Source of the DNA: Sphingobacteriales bacterium
GTDB lineage: Bacteria > Bacteroidota > Bacteroidia > Chitinophagales > Chitinophagaceae
Length of the DNA: 64,000 nt
NCBI GenBank assembly: GCA_016200915.1
Contig: JACQDV010000035.1
Location: 1-64,000 of the forward strand
Direction: 5' to 3'
In this document: positions 63,970-64,000 of the stretch, piece after piece
How the letters are laid out: every line of letters starts with the position of its first letter
Numbering within the stretch: the stretch's first letter is position 1
Notes under the pieces: model-generated
Told to the model about the DNA's origin: nothing
The model's database searches: none
The model's input: the letters and a program-made list of their open reading frames with translations, nothing else
Made by a program: the position numbers and the translations under genes

Positions 63970-64000
63970 TTGGTTTTCCTTTTAAGGGATGTACTGATAT

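Overview
The window looks like chromosomal DNA of a Bacteroidota bacterium, most likely of the Chitinophagaceae/Sphingobacteriia type. Support comes from type IX secretion (T9SS) C-terminal sorting domains, a PorV/long-PorU pair, the Bacteroidota form of RNA polymerase omega, DUF4835 and DUF4296 proteins, a futalosine menaquinone pathway, weak Shine-Dalgarno signals, and promoters of the Bacteroidota type (TTTG, about 19-20 nt, then TAnnTTTG). No phage, plasmid, integron or CRISPR array is visible. Most genes are housekeeping; the accessory material is a YhcG-like nuclease, a RelE/ParE-type toxin-antitoxin pair, a REP-associated transposase and several families of intergenic palindromes.

Layout. 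1-9 kb: the 3' part of a large HYR/SprB-repeat T9SS adhesin, a diacylglycerol-kinase-like lipid kinase, a lipoprotein gene broken by two compensating homopolymer frameshifts, a DoxX-like membrane protein, a biotin-dependent acyl-CoA carboxylase operon (biotin carrier, biotin carboxylase, carboxyltransferase) and a LEA14-like lipoprotein. 9-21 kb: a giant alpha-2-macroglobulin lipoprotein and penicillin-binding protein 1C, divergent and separated by a YhcG-like PDDEXK nuclease, then a toxin-antitoxin pair and an amidohydrolase. 21-25 kb: aldo/keto reductase, a glycine-rich RRM protein whose start codon lies inside a 13-bp perfect hairpin, the rpsF-rpsR-rplI operon and a T9SS-exported endonuclease/exonuclease/phosphatase. 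25-33 kb: htpG, a methyltransferase, recJ, a polyprenyl synthase and an OmpA-family protein. 33-38 kb: bamD-rpoZ, then coaBC-DUF4835-DUF4296-scoA-scoB with overlapping genes. 38-42.6 kb: a two-component island (7TM protein, NarX-like kinase, response regulator on the minus strand; two orphan response regulators on the plus strand) around a 760-bp intergenic region. 42.6-49 kb: aminotransferase class IV, photolyase, mqnD-mqnB, two tandem pyruvoyl-tetrahydropterin-synthase-like genes, folE, fabD and a small Lys-rich secreted protein. 49.6-56 kb: tRNA-Gln, cyanophycin synthetase and cyanophycinase (divergent), the REP-associated transposase and tyrS. 56-64 kb: porV, long porU and hscA.

How the genes work together. 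The carboxylase operon and the succinyl-CoA:3-oxoacid CoA transferase serve acyl-CoA metabolism. MqnB and MqnD catalyse two steps of menaquinone synthesis. FolE plus the two PTPS-like proteins outline pterin synthesis. CphA and CphB make and mobilise cyanophycin. PorV/PorU are the T9SS attachment machinery that would process the sorting-domain proteins encoded at the left edge and at 24-25 kb. A2M and PBP1C form a known periplasmic protease-defence/peptidoglycan-repair pairing.

The least-described signals are: the start-codon hairpin of the RRM gene; three 83-87 bp intergenic quasi-palindromes with arms that differ in sequence but share an architecture; REP-like hairpins on both sides of the transposase with mutually exclusive hairpins in its leader; and a set of promoters so close to start codons that the mRNAs should be nearly leaderless. 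Functional names rest on reading motifs by eye; no database search was run.
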